A stretch of DNA of 42,142 nt, from NCBI GenBank assembly GCA_039192515.1, contig JBCCXA010000032.1, forward strand, positions 1 to 42,142, read 5' to 3'. The position numbers and the translations under genes were made by a program. The notes below the pieces were generated by a model that was given only the letters and a program-made list of their open reading frames with translations, had not been told where the DNA came from and did no database searches. This document shows positions 10,011-19,355 of this stretch, piece after piece. Source of the DNA: Verrucomicrobiota bacterium. GTDB lineage: Bacteria > Verrucomicrobiota > Verrucomicrobiia > Methylacidiphilales > JBCCWR01. Positions within the stretch are counted from its first letter, which is position 1. Each line of letters starts with the position of its first letter.

Positions 10011-11067
10011 CTTCTAAAACTAATTCCGATGAAGTCAAATCCATCAATTCCTTCAAGTAGGGCATTGCACCCAAAATCGCTTGATCATCTTGAACAAAAT
10101 CAATCAGGCAATTGAGCTCATCTACCCCTGCTTCAGCAAAATCCCTTACAAGAGAAACACATCCCTGAGGAGTACCAATCAATGAGCGTTGTTTGATAAA
10201 GCCCTCTACACCAAAGGTCAAAATAGCATCCAAATCATCATCGGAGAAATCCTCTAGCTTGACGTCAAGACCCATACCTTTTGCTAAGTTCTCTAAAAGC
10301 CCATAATGTGTTTTAAGATAAGCTGCAAAAGGCTCGCGAATGTCCTGTTTTACTTGCTCTTCATCTTCTCCTAAAAAGGTATGCACCATGAGTGATACTA
10401 TTCCTGCTTCTTTTTCATGACCTGCTGCTTTCCAAGCTTCTCTATATTTAGCAAGCTTAGGTGCTAGATCCTCAAGTGTTCCGCCTAAAAGTGAAGTAAG
10501 CACGTTTGCACCAATACGTCCTGCCTCAATATAAGACTCCGTAGATTGACAGGTAATCCAAATAGGAAGTTCTTTTTGAAGAGGTCTCGGTAAACTTTTG
10601 ACTTTTACTGAACGTCCGTTTGCATCCTCAAAAGGAACAGCCTCTCCTTTCCAAAGACATTTAATTTGATCCAAATTCTTCCACATAACTGTTCTTCTAT
10701 TTCCATGGGGGTCTCGAGAAAGAATGAATTCGTCCATGGTCCACCCTGAAGCAACAGCTATAGCCGCTCGACCATTTGATAAGTTATCAATTACTGACCA
10801 ATCTTCAGCAACTCTAACTGGATGATGAAGTGGAAGCACTGTGCTACCTGCTCGAAGTTGAATATTTTTCGTGACCATGGCCAAAGCCGCACTAGTAAGT
10901 GCTGGGTTCGGGTAAAGCCCCCCAAAAGCATGAAAGTGACGTTCCGGAGTCCATACTGCTGTGAAACCATTAGCATCTGCAAACTTTGCGCTTTCAATCA
11001 ACAAGTTATAACTTCCAGAACTTACATTGGCTCCATCTCCATCAAAAAAGAATAGACTATACTTCAT
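9997..11067 (-). CDS. Luciferase-like flavin monooxygenase (natural-product type)
   Basis: This 356-residue protein has the bacterial-luciferase (LLM) TIM-barrel pattern: MKYSLFFFDGD at the start, FTAVWTPERHFHAFGG near residue 35, then LRAGSTVLPLHHPVRVAEDW and NGRAAIAVASGWTMDEF. These match the subgroup found free-standing or embedded in NRPS/PKS lines (the MupA-like set). Such enzymes use reduced flavin and O2, usually to hydroxylate a carrier-bound acyl chain. Here it lies between the aminotransferase/PKS pair and the NRPS, 15 bases after the PKS stop, with a clear AGAGAGG ribosome site before its ATG, and overlaps the NRPS start. It probably hydroxylates the PKS-derived unit while bound to the ACP. 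The exact position of attack is not predictable. Confidence 0.9.
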   Translation of the reverse strand: MKYSLFFFDGDGANVSSGSYNLLIESAKFADANGFTAVWTPERHFHAFGGLYPNPALTSAALAMVTKNIQLRAGSTVLPLHHPVRVAEDWSVIDNLSNGRAAIAVASGWTMDEFILSRDPHGNRRTVMWKNLDQIKCLWKGEAVPFEDANGRSVKVKSLPRPLQKELPIWITCQSTESYIEAGRIGANVLTSLLGGTLEDLAPKLAKYREAWKAAGHEKEAGIVSLMVHTFLGEDEEQVKQDIREPFAAYLKTHYGLLENLAKGMGLDVKLEDFSDDDLDAILTFGVEGFIKQRSLIGTPQGCVSLVRDFAEAGVDELNCLIDFVQDDQAILGAMPYLKELMDLTSSELVLEDVAN

Positions 11068-11082
11068 TTTTATACCTCTCTT

Positions 11083-14000
11083 CTACTTTGCTGCTAATTC
11101 TTGATTCTCTTCATTCTCAATTTGGTCTAGAAGATCTTCTACAGCTAAAACCTGATTTTCACTCAGATCTCCCATATTCTCCTCAATCACCTTGGAAATT
11201 CCAGCCACCGTGGGCGTTCCTTGCAAAATCGCTCGCATAGGGACGTCTACTTTAAAATCTTTACGTAGTTTGGTAATAGCTTGAATCGCTAATAAAGAAT
11301 GACCTCCCATGGAAAAAAAGTCATCGTGACGTCCTATTTTAGCAATACCTAGCAAATCTCCCATTGCTTTCGCCACCGCTTTTTCAATGTCTGTTTCTGG
11401 TGCTTCATACTCGTTATCAAGCAGGCGCTCTGCGCTATTCTCATTTGTTTCATCACAAACCTTTCTTGGATCATAGTTAAGGCGGTCGTCAAGCGAACGA
11501 GGGCTCACAACGATTCGTGATAATTGAGGTTGCCCTACCATACGTCTCGTTGCCTCCCATACTTCTTCAGAATCAAAAGCAAGCGCCATGAGATCTGAAT
11601 CCAAATGCATATCATCCTCATCAATTCGACACGCATCCCAGTTCATAGAAAAAAAGTTTGAACGTTTCTGACGCTCAATAAACCCATCCAAATAACTACT
11701 GGCTGCCGCATAAGCAGAAAAACCAGCTCCACCTACTATCGAAGAGAGCGATGATTGCATGACCACGAACTCAGGGTTTAGTACTTCCACAAGATTGCTC
11801 ACCGAGTCCAAGTAGCGAATTTTCTTTTCAAAAATTTTCTCTTTATCTTCATGGTCTAGGTCAATGAAAGCACAACTCGCTTCTCCACCCATCACATCAG
11901 CATAGAAGATACCTGAAAGGTCCTCAACGTTCATACGTTCCATCAGTGCTTGGCTAGTTACTCGAACTTGATCCGAGTTTTTTAAATCAACGCTAGCCAT
12001 GACAAAGTCTACTCCTTCCCGACCCAATGCTTTAATCTTCTGCGCAGTTTTACTAAGAGGGTGTTGTGCGCCATGAGTTGCAAACCAGGCATCCCATTCT
12101 GAAGGCTCAGGAATGCCCTCTCGACCTAAAACAAGAATTTTTGCATTCAGATAATCGCGAAGCGCTTGGGCGTAAACCATTCCTAAACCATCCACTAGAT
12201 CTCCAATAACCAGATAATAACCTTCTTCTTTGAGTAGTTCAGGTTTTGTTTCAGGTAATTCAAGACTCTCGTAAGATCGAATCCATCTATTTCCATTTCG
12301 ATAAGCAATCACTTGATCCGAGCTTTGGCTTGCTAACTCCTCAGCAAGATAATTAGGAAAATGTGTATCTTTAAGCCTGCCTTCTATAAGGCGACAATTT
12401 AAATGAGAAATTTCCTGCGGCATCACTTTAACCAAACCAGGAAGTGCTGCTCGCTCCTGATTCACTTTTTCTGACCCTGTTATTTCAAAAAGATTAGAGG
12501 TCACAACGTTAAGATACTGTTGACTACCAAAGTTTGCTTTAGCAAGTGCTTGCCCTAAAGCCACAAGACTATCAAAACTATCTACTAAGTCTTCCTCTCC
12601 AAATGTCCAAGCATGAACCCATTGGGTTGGTGAGAAATCTAACGTCGCGACCAGCTTGGTATAGTCCTCTTCTTCATTAGCACGAATCACAAAACTACTC
12701 TCAGTCTTTTGCCATTCACCACCAGCTTCTACCCAAACATAATCGAAACTAGACAACGCCTTTTGCCATTCTGTCTTCAGGTTCACATCTCCGAAAATGA
12801 TATACTTATCTTTTTCTTGAGTTCCCTGTCTTTGCGTTGATACAACGAATGGCTGCTGCTTCCAACTGGGAGCAAAGAACCAATTCTCAATCGGTTGTTT
12901 TTTAGAATGATCTACCTCCGGAATATCTGGCTGACTCTTACGTGGTATATAGTGTTTCGCTCTCTCAAATGGATAGGTTGGGAGAGGGACACGTCGTACC
13001 TCTTCATCATAAGTATTCGCCCATTGGATAGGAACTCCTTTTAACCAAAGCATTGCTTTGGCTTTTTTGTAGGTTGGAATCCCATAGTCGGACTCATAAA
13101 TTCCTGTTAGAGTGGAGATGGTGGTGCAATTATTACCGAGTGTCATGTTCGCTAAACGACATAATGTATTTCCTGGCCCTAACTCTAAATAAACTGCATC
13201 TGGTAACGTCTCTTGCAGTTTTTTCAGTCCGTTAGCAAATAAAACCGTATTCCGAAGATGCTCAACCCAATATTGAGGAGAAGTTGCTTCGTCTGATGTC
13301 AACCACACCCCCGTTCTATTAGATATAATATCTCGGTTAGGTGTATGAAAGATGATGGTATTCAAAAAAGATCTATATTCTTGAAGCACCGGATCCATTA
13401 AATGAGAATGGAAGGCATGCGAGGTATCAAGAACCTGTGAGACAATACCTTTTCTTTCCAACTCATTTTTAAGTGTAAGGATATCTTCTTCCGTTCCAGA
13501 GATAACAATTTGTTCAGGAGAATTAACAGCTGCGACTTCCAGCCTCTCCGTAAGAATTTCTTTAGCTGCTTCGACTCTCATTCGAACAGCAAGCATCTTA
13601 CCTTTCGGACAAGATTGCATGAGTTGACCTCTTTTACAGACAATTTTCAATGCATCCTCTAAAGAAAAAACTCCTGCCAAACAGGCCGCAACATATTCAC
13701 CTAAACTGTGACCTAACATAGCATCAGGTTCTATGCCCCAGCTTTTAACAAGTTGAGCCATCGAATATTCCACAGCAAAAAGTACAGGTTGAACATGTGC
13801 AGTGTCTTGCAATGAAGACTCATTCTCAAATAATAGCGAAAACAAATCGAGCTCAGGTAAAAGAAAAAAAGCGCATGCTTCCATACTAGCTCTAAAAACT
13901 TCATTTTGCTCGTAGAGCTCTTTGGCCATACCAACATATTGACTTCCTTGCCCTGAAAAAAGAAATACAACTGGAGCTTTTTGTTCAACTAAGTTCGGTT

Positions 14001-15612
14001 TGGCCTTTTGTAATTGATTGAGAAGCTCATTCCTTTTCTTAGCCACAACGACACAACGATGCTCCATGGAACGTCTGCCAACCTGCAAGGTATAAGCAAT
14101 ATTTTTAAGAGAGGTTTCATTCGCCTGTAGATATTCACCTAATTGCTGTACTTGTGTTTTGAGACCTGTGCTTGTCTTTGCCGATAGTGGAAAAATATAA
14201 GTATCATCTTCTATACTCTCTTGGTGATTACCCAAAAGAGGCGCTTCCTCCAGAATGGCATGTGCATTTGTTCCACCCATACCAAAGGAACTAACTCCTG
14301 CTCTTCTTGGTTCTTCAGACCTTGTCCATGCATGATTTTCGCAGCTAGCAGAAAAAGGACTATTTACCAAATCGATTTGAGGATTGGGTTCATTGAAATG
14401 AAGAGTAGCTGGAATAGTTTCATGCTGAAGGGCCAGTACCGTTTTAATCACTCCGGCAACACCAGCTGCTGCATCCAAATGGCCCACATTAGATTTTACT
14501 GAACCGATACGACATTTTTTATTCTCAGCTTGTAAACTTGCAGCCATAGCTTGAGTCAAAGCAGAAAATTCAACAGGATCTCCAAGCTCTGTAGCTGTTC
14601 CATGTCCTTCAACATAACTAACCGTTGAAGGAGAAACGTTTGCCCGCTTAAAAGCACTTTTTATAACTTCAGCTTGACCATTTACACTCGGTGCTAAAAG
14701 TCCTACTTTGTCAGCACCATCATTATTGATCGCTGTTCCAAGAATAACTGCACGAATCGTATCACCGTCTTTCACAGCATCCTCTAGCCTTTTTAGAATA
14801 AGAACGCCAACTCCATTACCAAAAAGTGTTCCTTTGCCTTCCCTATCAAAGGCACGACAACAACCATCAGGCGAAGCAATCCCCCCGGGCTCATGTAAAT
14901 AACCCTCAGGTTCAGCTCGACCGATAGTTACACCACCTGCTAAGGCTAATTCACAATCACCATCAACCAAACTCCGACACGCTTCGTGCAAAGCGACTAA
15001 AGACGTCGAACAACCTGTTTGAATACCGCAACTCGGTCCTTTTAAATCCATATGATAGGATACACGAGTTGGCATAAGACCCATGACATTACTCACTACT
15101 GCTTGGACCTCATTCACAGACTTAGAAGTACTGGAATCATTGTTGAGGTTAAGAATATAGCTATTAAGTGCTGTTCCTCCGTACACACCGATACGGCCTT
15201 CATATTGATGCGAATCGTATCCAGCATCTTCTAATGCCGTCCAAGCACATTCTAAAAAGACACGATGTTGTGGCTCTAACATGGCAGCCTCTCCAGGAGA
15301 ATAGCCAAAAAATCCAGCATCAAATGAGGTTGGGTCATCAAAACTCGCATATTGCTTCACGTAGTTAGAGTCAGCGTACTCAGATTCGGGAACTCCAGCT
15401 TCTTTCAACTCAGTTTCACTCACCTCACGAATACCCGATTTACCTTCGCGCAGTAATTCCCAAAACTCATCTAAATTTTCGGCGCCTGGAAATCGTCCAG
15501 ACATTCCGATGATAGCTATGCGCTGATCTTTAGGCTTTTTCAGTTTCTCAATCTGCTCGCGAGCAGCACGCAGTGTATCGAGTATACGTTTAGAATCAGT
15601 AAGTTCGCTCAT
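11083..15612 (-). CDS. Type I PKS module: KS-AT(malonyl)-degenerate KR-ACP
   Basis: I place the start at the ATG at 15612 (protein MSELTDSKRILDTL, 1509 residues), which gives a normal coiled docking helix and only a 17-base overlap with the aminotransferase. An in-frame ATG at 15675 would add 21 residues of poor likeness. In the longer numbering the KS (50-475) has its active Cys at 222 in TGCSTS and His at 358 and 399. The AT (570-860) has GHSLGE (Ser657) and HAFH at 753-756, the malonyl-CoA signature. A KR-like region follows, but its nucleotide site reads VIGDLVDGLG and the final catalytic Asn is Ser (YAAASS), so it is probably inactive. The ACP Ser is at 1460 (GGHS). A retained beta-ketone suits the adjacent aminotransferase. 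There is no loading domain, so the starter acyl group is unknown. Confidence 0.94.
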   Translation of the reverse strand: MSELTDSKRILDTLRAAREQIEKLKKPKDQRIAIIGMSGRFPGAENLDEFWELLREGKSGIREVSETELKEAGVPESEYADSNYVKQYASFDDPTSFDAGFFGYSPGEAAMLEPQHRVFLECAWTALEDAGYDSHQYEGRIGVYGGTALNSYILNLNNDSSTSKSVNEVQAVVSNVMGLMPTRVSYHMDLKGPSCGIQTGCSTSLVALHEACRSLVDGDCELALAGGVTIGRAEPEGYLHEPGGIASPDGCCRAFDREGKGTLFGNGVGVLILKRLEDAVKDGDTIRAVILGTAINNDGADKVGLLAPSVNGQAEVIKSAFKRANVSPSTVSYVEGHGTATELGDPVEFSALTQAMAASLQAENKKCRIGSVKSNVGHLDAAAGVAGVIKTVLALQHETIPATLHFNEPNPQIDLVNSPFSASCENHAWTRSEEPRRAGVSSFGMGGTNAHAILEEAPLLGNHQESIEDDTYIFPLSAKTSTGLKTQVQQLGEYLQANETSLKNIAYTLQVGRRSMEHRCVVVAKKRNELLNQLQKAKPNLVEQKAPVVFLFSGQGSQYVGMAKELYEQNEVFRASMEACAFFLLPELDLFSLLFENESSLQDTAHVQPVLFAVEYSMAQLVKSWGIEPDAMLGHSLGEYVAACLAGVFSLEDALKIVCKRGQLMQSCPKGKMLAVRMRVEAAKEILTERLEVAAVNSPEQIVISGTEEDILTLKNELERKGIVSQVLDTSHAFHSHLMDPVLQEYRSFLNTIIFHTPNRDIISNRTGVWLTSDEATSPQYWVEHLRNTVLFANGLKKLQETLPDAVYLELGPGNTLCRLANMTLGNNCTTISTLTGIYESDYGIPTYKKAKAMLWLKGVPIQWANTYDEEVRRVPLPTYPFERAKHYIPRKSQPDIPEVDHSKKQPIENWFFAPSWKQQPFVVSTQRQGTQEKDKYIIFGDVNLKTEWQKALSSFDYVWVEAGGEWQKTESSFVIRANEEEDYTKLVATLDFSPTQWVHAWTFGEEDLVDSFDSLVALGQALAKANFGSQQYLNVVTSNLFEITGSEKVNQERAALPGLVKVMPQEISHLNCRLIEGRLKDTHFPNYLAEELASQSSDQVIAYRNGNRWIRSYESLELPETKPELLKEEGYYLVIGDLVDGLGMVYAQALRDYLNAKILVLGREGIPEPSEWDAWFATHGAQHPLSKTAQKIKALGREGVDFVMASVDLKNSDQVRVTSQALMERMNVEDLSGIFYADVMGGEASCAFIDLDHEDKEKIFEKKIRYLDSVSNLVEVLNPEFVVMQSSLSSIVGGAGFSAYAAASSYLDGFIERQKRSNFFSMNWDACRIDEDDMHLDSDLMALAFDSEEVWEATRRMVGQPQLSRIVVSPRSLDDRLNYDPRKVCDETNENSAERLLDNEYEAPETDIEKAVAKAMGDLLGIAKIGRHDDFFSMGGHSLLAIQAITKLRKDFKVDVPMRAILQGTPTVAGISKVIEENMGDLSENQVLAVEDLLDQIENEENQELAAK

Positions 15613-17068
15613 ATTCTTGATGTTCCAATGTTCCGCTTGATTTTGTTTCAGCCCAAGATTTCTGGCCATAGACAAATCGTAGTCCGTTTATAAAGGTTTG
15701 ATTAATTGTCCTAATTTCATCATCTGTGTGTGCGGTTGTGAGGAATCCACCTCGATCCCCTCCCCTAAGATGAATTCCACTATAACGTAGGTAATAGGAA
15801 AGTTGATTCACTTGCGATGGTCTCATCCGGCTTTCACTTAAGGAGATTGAAAAGAAAGAACCAAAGTGTGTAAAACGGACAGGTATTTTGTAAGAATTTG
15901 TTAAGTCATTGAGATTTTCAATCATGTTCGCCACCTTTTGATTTAAGCCTTGTTGAAGAGAGTTTCCTCGTGAAATCAATTCTTGCATAGTAGCATGGGA
16001 AGCCACGAGTGAAAGAGGATGCTTGCAAAAAGTGCCTGCAAAAAAAATGCTCCTATCACGCTCTACACCAGCAGTTGGTTGAAGATAACTCATAAAGTCT
16101 TCTCTCCCAGCCACTATTGATAAAGGCAAACCTCCACCCGCGATTTTGCTATAAGTGACTAAATCTGCCTTCACGTCAAAGTAAGCTTGAGCACCTCCAG
16201 GATGGGTACGAAAACCTGTTACCATTTCATCAAAAATTAATCCTATACCGGCATGACTGGTAACTTCTCGAAGGCTTTGCAAGAATTCTTTAGGCTGTAT
16301 TTCAGGCTTTCTACTTTGAACGGGTTCAACAAGAACAGCAGCTATTTTACTACGATGCTTTTTGATAATGTTTAGAGACTTAGAGCAGCCATAGTTTAAG
16401 ACCATCACGTCTTTAGCCATCGAGTTAGGAATACCTACAGACGCTGGAATTGCCCTTGTGAAATGAAGCCCTTTAAATACACTTCCTATAGCTGAAAGAC
16501 CTAGCTCACCCAATCGAGAGACAATCCTTTGCCTAACGATTTCTGCAATGCTGGGACGCATGATGACCCAATCCACATGACCATGATAAGAATCTTTGAA
16601 GATCACAATCTTAGATCGATTTGTTTTTGCTCTAGCAATCCGAATAGCAGTCATAATAGCTTCAGTACCAGTGTTACTAAAACAGACTTTAGGCATTCCA
16701 GTAAGGTCATGTATGAGTCGAGAAACTTCCGCCACGAGTGTCGTCTGAGTACCTATGGCAAAACCCTTTTTCATGGCTTCTGACAATCGTTCTCGAATAA
16801 ACGAGGGATTATGACCAAAAAGATTTGCCCCAAGTCCTTGCAAGATATCGATGTATTCATTTCCATCTATATCCCATACCCGTGACCCCTCGGCGCGTTC
16901 GATCACAAAAGGATAGGCTAGCTTTTGAGTATCTTCTGTTGCTCCAAATACAATTGAGCTTTTATCAACATGAAAATCAGAGCTCTCCTCAGCAAAGCGA
17001 TAAGAACCTTCTGTTCGCTTGAGATAAGCAGTAACTAAATCTTGTACCCCATCTGATTCTGTCTTCAT
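15596..17068 (-). CDS. Class III PLP aminotransferase (AMT type, beta-amination)
   Basis: This 490-residue protein belongs to the glutamate-1-semialdehyde aminotransferase group. It shows SNTGTEA at 131-137 (phosphate binding), SYHGH at 160, FDEM with the PLP-nitrogen Asp280, and the Schiff-base Lys308 in TYSKIAGGGLP. The extended N-terminus and overall pattern resemble AMT domains of the mycosubtilin, iturin and microcystin lines, which turn a beta-ketoacyl-ACP into a beta-aminoacyl-ACP. Here it is a separate gene directly before a PKS whose KR looks dead, and that fits exactly. It overlaps the methyltransferase gene by four bases (ATGA) and the PKS start by 17. The family and residues are seen in the sequence; the beta-carbon target is inferred. 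Confidence 0.92.
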   Translation of the reverse strand: MKTESDGVQDLVTAYLKRTEGSYRFAEESSDFHVDKSSIVFGATEDTQKLAYPFVIERAEGSRVWDIDGNEYIDILQGLGANLFGHNPSFIRERLSEAMKKGFAIGTQTTLVAEVSRLIHDLTGMPKVCFSNTGTEAIMTAIRIARAKTNRSKIVIFKDSYHGHVDWVIMRPSIAEIVRQRIVSRLGELGLSAIGSVFKGLHFTRAIPASVGIPNSMAKDVMVLNYGCSKSLNIIKKHRSKIAAVLVEPVQSRKPEIQPKEFLQSLREVTSHAGIGLIFDEMVTGFRTHPGGAQAYFDVKADLVTYSKIAGGGLPLSIVAGREDFMSYLQPTAGVERDRSIFFAGTFCKHPLSLVASHATMQELISRGNSLQQGLNQKVANMIENLNDLTNSYKIPVRFTHFGSFFSISLSESRMRPSQVNQLSYYLRYSGIHLRGGDRGGFLTTAHTDDEIRTINQTFINGLRFVYGQKSWAETKSSGTLEHQEYERTY

Positions 17069-17937
17069 ACTGCACCTCTTTTTTCACAAATGAAGTAAGC
17101 TGAATGATTTGAGTCAATCTTAGAGTCACCCTCCAAAGTCTGGATACTAACTTTCGAGAATCCCACATCTCTTAGCGCATTTTGAACAGCATTAATTTCG
17201 TGCGCAGTGACCTCAAAATCATTCTCTTGATGATCCCAAGCAGGTTCTACTTCGCGAATTTTTCTGATCAACCGGATTCTCAAACCAACCAACCGGGCAC
17301 GGCTCAAAAATGTATACAAAGCATCTTTAATGGGGCGCATTAAAGCACCTATACCTTTATCTCTAACCACTTGACGAGACATATGAACTCGGAAAAACCC
17401 TTCCTTTTTATCGCTCTGGTAAAAAGGCGTTACCATATAAGCCCATTTGGGGGCGATCATCCCTTCAAGAGGTCTACCCCTCCACCATTTCTCCATCTGC
17501 TCTGGATGATTTAAATCGAATACAAATACCCCTACTTCATTTAATGAGGCATAAACATTCTCAAAAACTTGCTTTAAGTCTTCAACACTTGGCACATGAT
17601 TCAAAGCGGCACTTGTAGAAAAAGCCGCATCAAAATAATTAGGCTTCTTATATTTTCGTGCATCCTCGAGAACATACTCCGCTTTTGGTGCATTAATTTC
17701 CGCTCTCTTGAGCATTTCCTCTGAACCATCAAGCCCGACTACTTCATAACCTTTTCTCAACAGATGCTCAATGAGTTGTCCCGTACCACAACATAAGTCA
17801 AATAACTTAGCTCCCTCCTTCAGTTTAGGAATCAATACCCTCTGAAGAACGGAAAATTGCTCACGACCATATTCTGGACCAACCGTTTGATCATAAAGCC
17901 ATGCCCAGCTGTCGTATTGATCATATCTCTCGCTCAT
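17065..17937 (-). CDS. SAM-dependent methyltransferase
   Basis: A 290-residue class I methyltransferase. Motif I is LFDLCCGTGQ at 45-54, followed by the acidic residue of motif II in EVVGLDGSEEML, then LEDARKYK and FDAAFSTSAALNHV. It is free-standing and soluble. Both ends overlap neighbours by four bases (reductase upstream, aminotransferase downstream), so it is part of the coupled core of the operon and should modify the product or a carrier-bound intermediate. Whether it is an N-, O- or C-methyltransferase cannot be told from sequence. O-methylation of an enolised beta-ketone or N-methylation of the beta-amino group would both fit the context. Confidence 0.9.
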   Translation of the reverse strand: MSERYDQYDSWAWLYDQTVGPEYGREQFSVLQRVLIPKLKEGAKLFDLCCGTGQLIEHLLRKGYEVVGLDGSEEMLKRAEINAPKAEYVLEDARKYKKPNYFDAAFSTSAALNHVPSVEDLKQVFENVYASLNEVGVFVFDLNHPEQMEKWWRGRPLEGMIAPKWAYMVTPFYQSDKKEGFFRVHMSRQVVRDKGIGALMRPIKDALYTFLSRARLVGLRIRLIRKIREVEPAWDHQENDFEVTAHEINAVQNALRDVGFSKVSIQTLEGDSKIDSNHSAYFICEKRGAV

Positions 17938-19343
17938 GTTTGAACCAACTCTTGCTCTAACATTACTTCTAAATATTTATCGAATAATTTTGCATTCAAA
18001 GCTGGTAAGAGAAAAGGAGCATCCCTTAAAGCCTCTTCAACCTCAGTAATATCAAAAGGAAGTTTAATATCTACAGACTGTTTTACTCCACCTTCAGCTC
18101 TTGAAGCAAAAAGACCCGCCAATGGGTATAGAGGATGATCAATTCGCCCTTTTCGAACAACTTCTGCCAATTGATCATACCATGTTTGATAAGGAACACG
18201 TTTGATATTCAGCCCTGCTCTTTGACATGCTTGAAAAATTTTTTCAGAAGAAACAGGTCGAGGATGGATGAGATGATACCGTTGTACAGGTCTGTTATTG
18301 TTTCTATTCAACTGGCTAAGCCAAACAACTGCCTTACCAACATAATCAACTGGTAATAAATCAAGCGGAGTCTTGCCCTCAGGTGCCATTTCAGAAGCCA
18401 TATAACCTCGAACTAAACGACATAAAAAATCTTGATCATTAAAGACTCCTGTCGTGCTATCACCAGAAATAGGCCCAGGGCGGTAAACAGTGACAGCCAA
18501 CCCCCTACTCGCAGCTTCTTCGACTAACCGTTCTGAAACCCATTTAGAAAGATTATATCCACCTCTTGGTGGAGGCATTAGGGAAATAGAATCCTTTTCA
18601 TAAAAACGCTTATGCTTTTCACTTGCTAACGGAGGCAACACTCCAAGTGTAGATACATAGTGAAAATCTGAACGAGCTTGAAAAGCTAACCTCAATAATT
18701 CCTTAGTTGACTTAACGTTAGTCGCTCTCAGTGAAGTATAAGGTAGTCCATGATGAACATAAGCACCATTATGAAAAATACAACCAACCGTTGTAATTAA
18801 ATCTAAATAACTTTCATTACTGAGACCCAGTTGCTTTTTTGACAGATCTCCTTCCAATACTAAAAGCCGCTCTTTGTAACCATCTTGCCATAGACCATAA
18901 TGGGCAAGTGATTTTTCTACTCTAGAAAATGCAGAAAGACCCTCATTCTTTTCTTGAGTATTACCTCGAACCAAGCAAATGATATTCGACTGTGTTTGTT
19001 GGATGAGCTCCGATAATAAATAAGCACCCAAGAAACCAGTGGCCCCAGTGAGGAAAATTCTCTTTTCGGTAGACACTTCGGCATGATCTGGTTGACCCTC
19101 AAATCTGAACTCATCAGATAAAACAATATCTGCTTCCCAAGCATTAACCACACCTGAAGTCCTGGAAGGACTAAGTAAATCCACTAACTCCTTTTTATGA
19201 TAACGTAAAACATCTTTGAGTTCATTTGTTAAAGCTCCTTGAGGAGCATCACATCGCAAAGCCGATCCCTCTACCCAAAGGCGGACATCCAAAGATTTCA
19301 AAGTAGATAAGAGCTTTTCTAAATTCATCATAAACATCTTCAT
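17934..19343 (-). CDS. Free-standing thioester reductase with N-terminal TubC_N docking domain
   Basis: This 469-residue, two-part protein begins (7-58) with LLSTLKSLDVRLWVEG, a CDAPQGALT turn and LRYHKKELVDLL, which is the TubC_N beta-hairpin docking fold normally found at the front of NRPS proteins. From about 90 on it is an extended SDR of the NRPS/carboxylic-acid-reductase R-domain type: NADPH motif TGATGFLG at 99-106, HNGAYVHH near 191, catalytic Tyr263 and Lys267 in YNLSK, and YRPGPISGDS. R domains cut the carrier thioester by NAD(P)H reduction, giving an aldehyde or alcohol. No C, A or T domain accompanies it, so it should be recruited in trans. It overlaps the methyltransferase gene by four bases. 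A second start at 19328 is possible. Confidence 0.93.
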   Translation of the reverse strand: MKMFMMNLEKLLSTLKSLDVRLWVEGSALRCDAPQGALTNELKDVLRYHKKELVDLLSPSRTSGVVNAWEADIVLSDEFRFEGQPDHAEVSTEKRIFLTGATGFLGAYLLSELIQQTQSNIICLVRGNTQEKNEGLSAFSRVEKSLAHYGLWQDGYKERLLVLEGDLSKKQLGLSNESYLDLITTVGCIFHNGAYVHHGLPYTSLRATNVKSTKELLRLAFQARSDFHYVSTLGVLPPLASEKHKRFYEKDSISLMPPPRGGYNLSKWVSERLVEEAASRGLAVTVYRPGPISGDSTTGVFNDQDFLCRLVRGYMASEMAPEGKTPLDLLPVDYVGKAVVWLSQLNRNNNRPVQRYHLIHPRPVSSEKIFQACQRAGLNIKRVPYQTWYDQLAEVVRKGRIDHPLYPLAGLFASRAEGGVKQSVDIKLPFDITEVEEALRDAPFLLPALNAKLFDKYLEVMLEQELVQT

Positions 19344-19355
19344 TCAGTCGATTTG

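Noticed and set aside
13053..15368. Several 60-90 codon plus-strand frames inside the minus-strand PKS
   Set aside because: They are antisense shadows of a well-supported large gene, with no recognisable product.
15613..15675. Longer PKS start at 15675
   Set aside because: The extra 21 residues overlap the aminotransferase by 80 bases and do not resemble PKS docking helices; the start at 15612 fits better.
17934..19343. Assignment as a fatty acyl-CoA reductase or nucleotide-sugar epimerase
   Set aside because: The SDR motifs fit both loosely, but the TubC_N front and cluster context fit an NRPS-type thioester reductase best.
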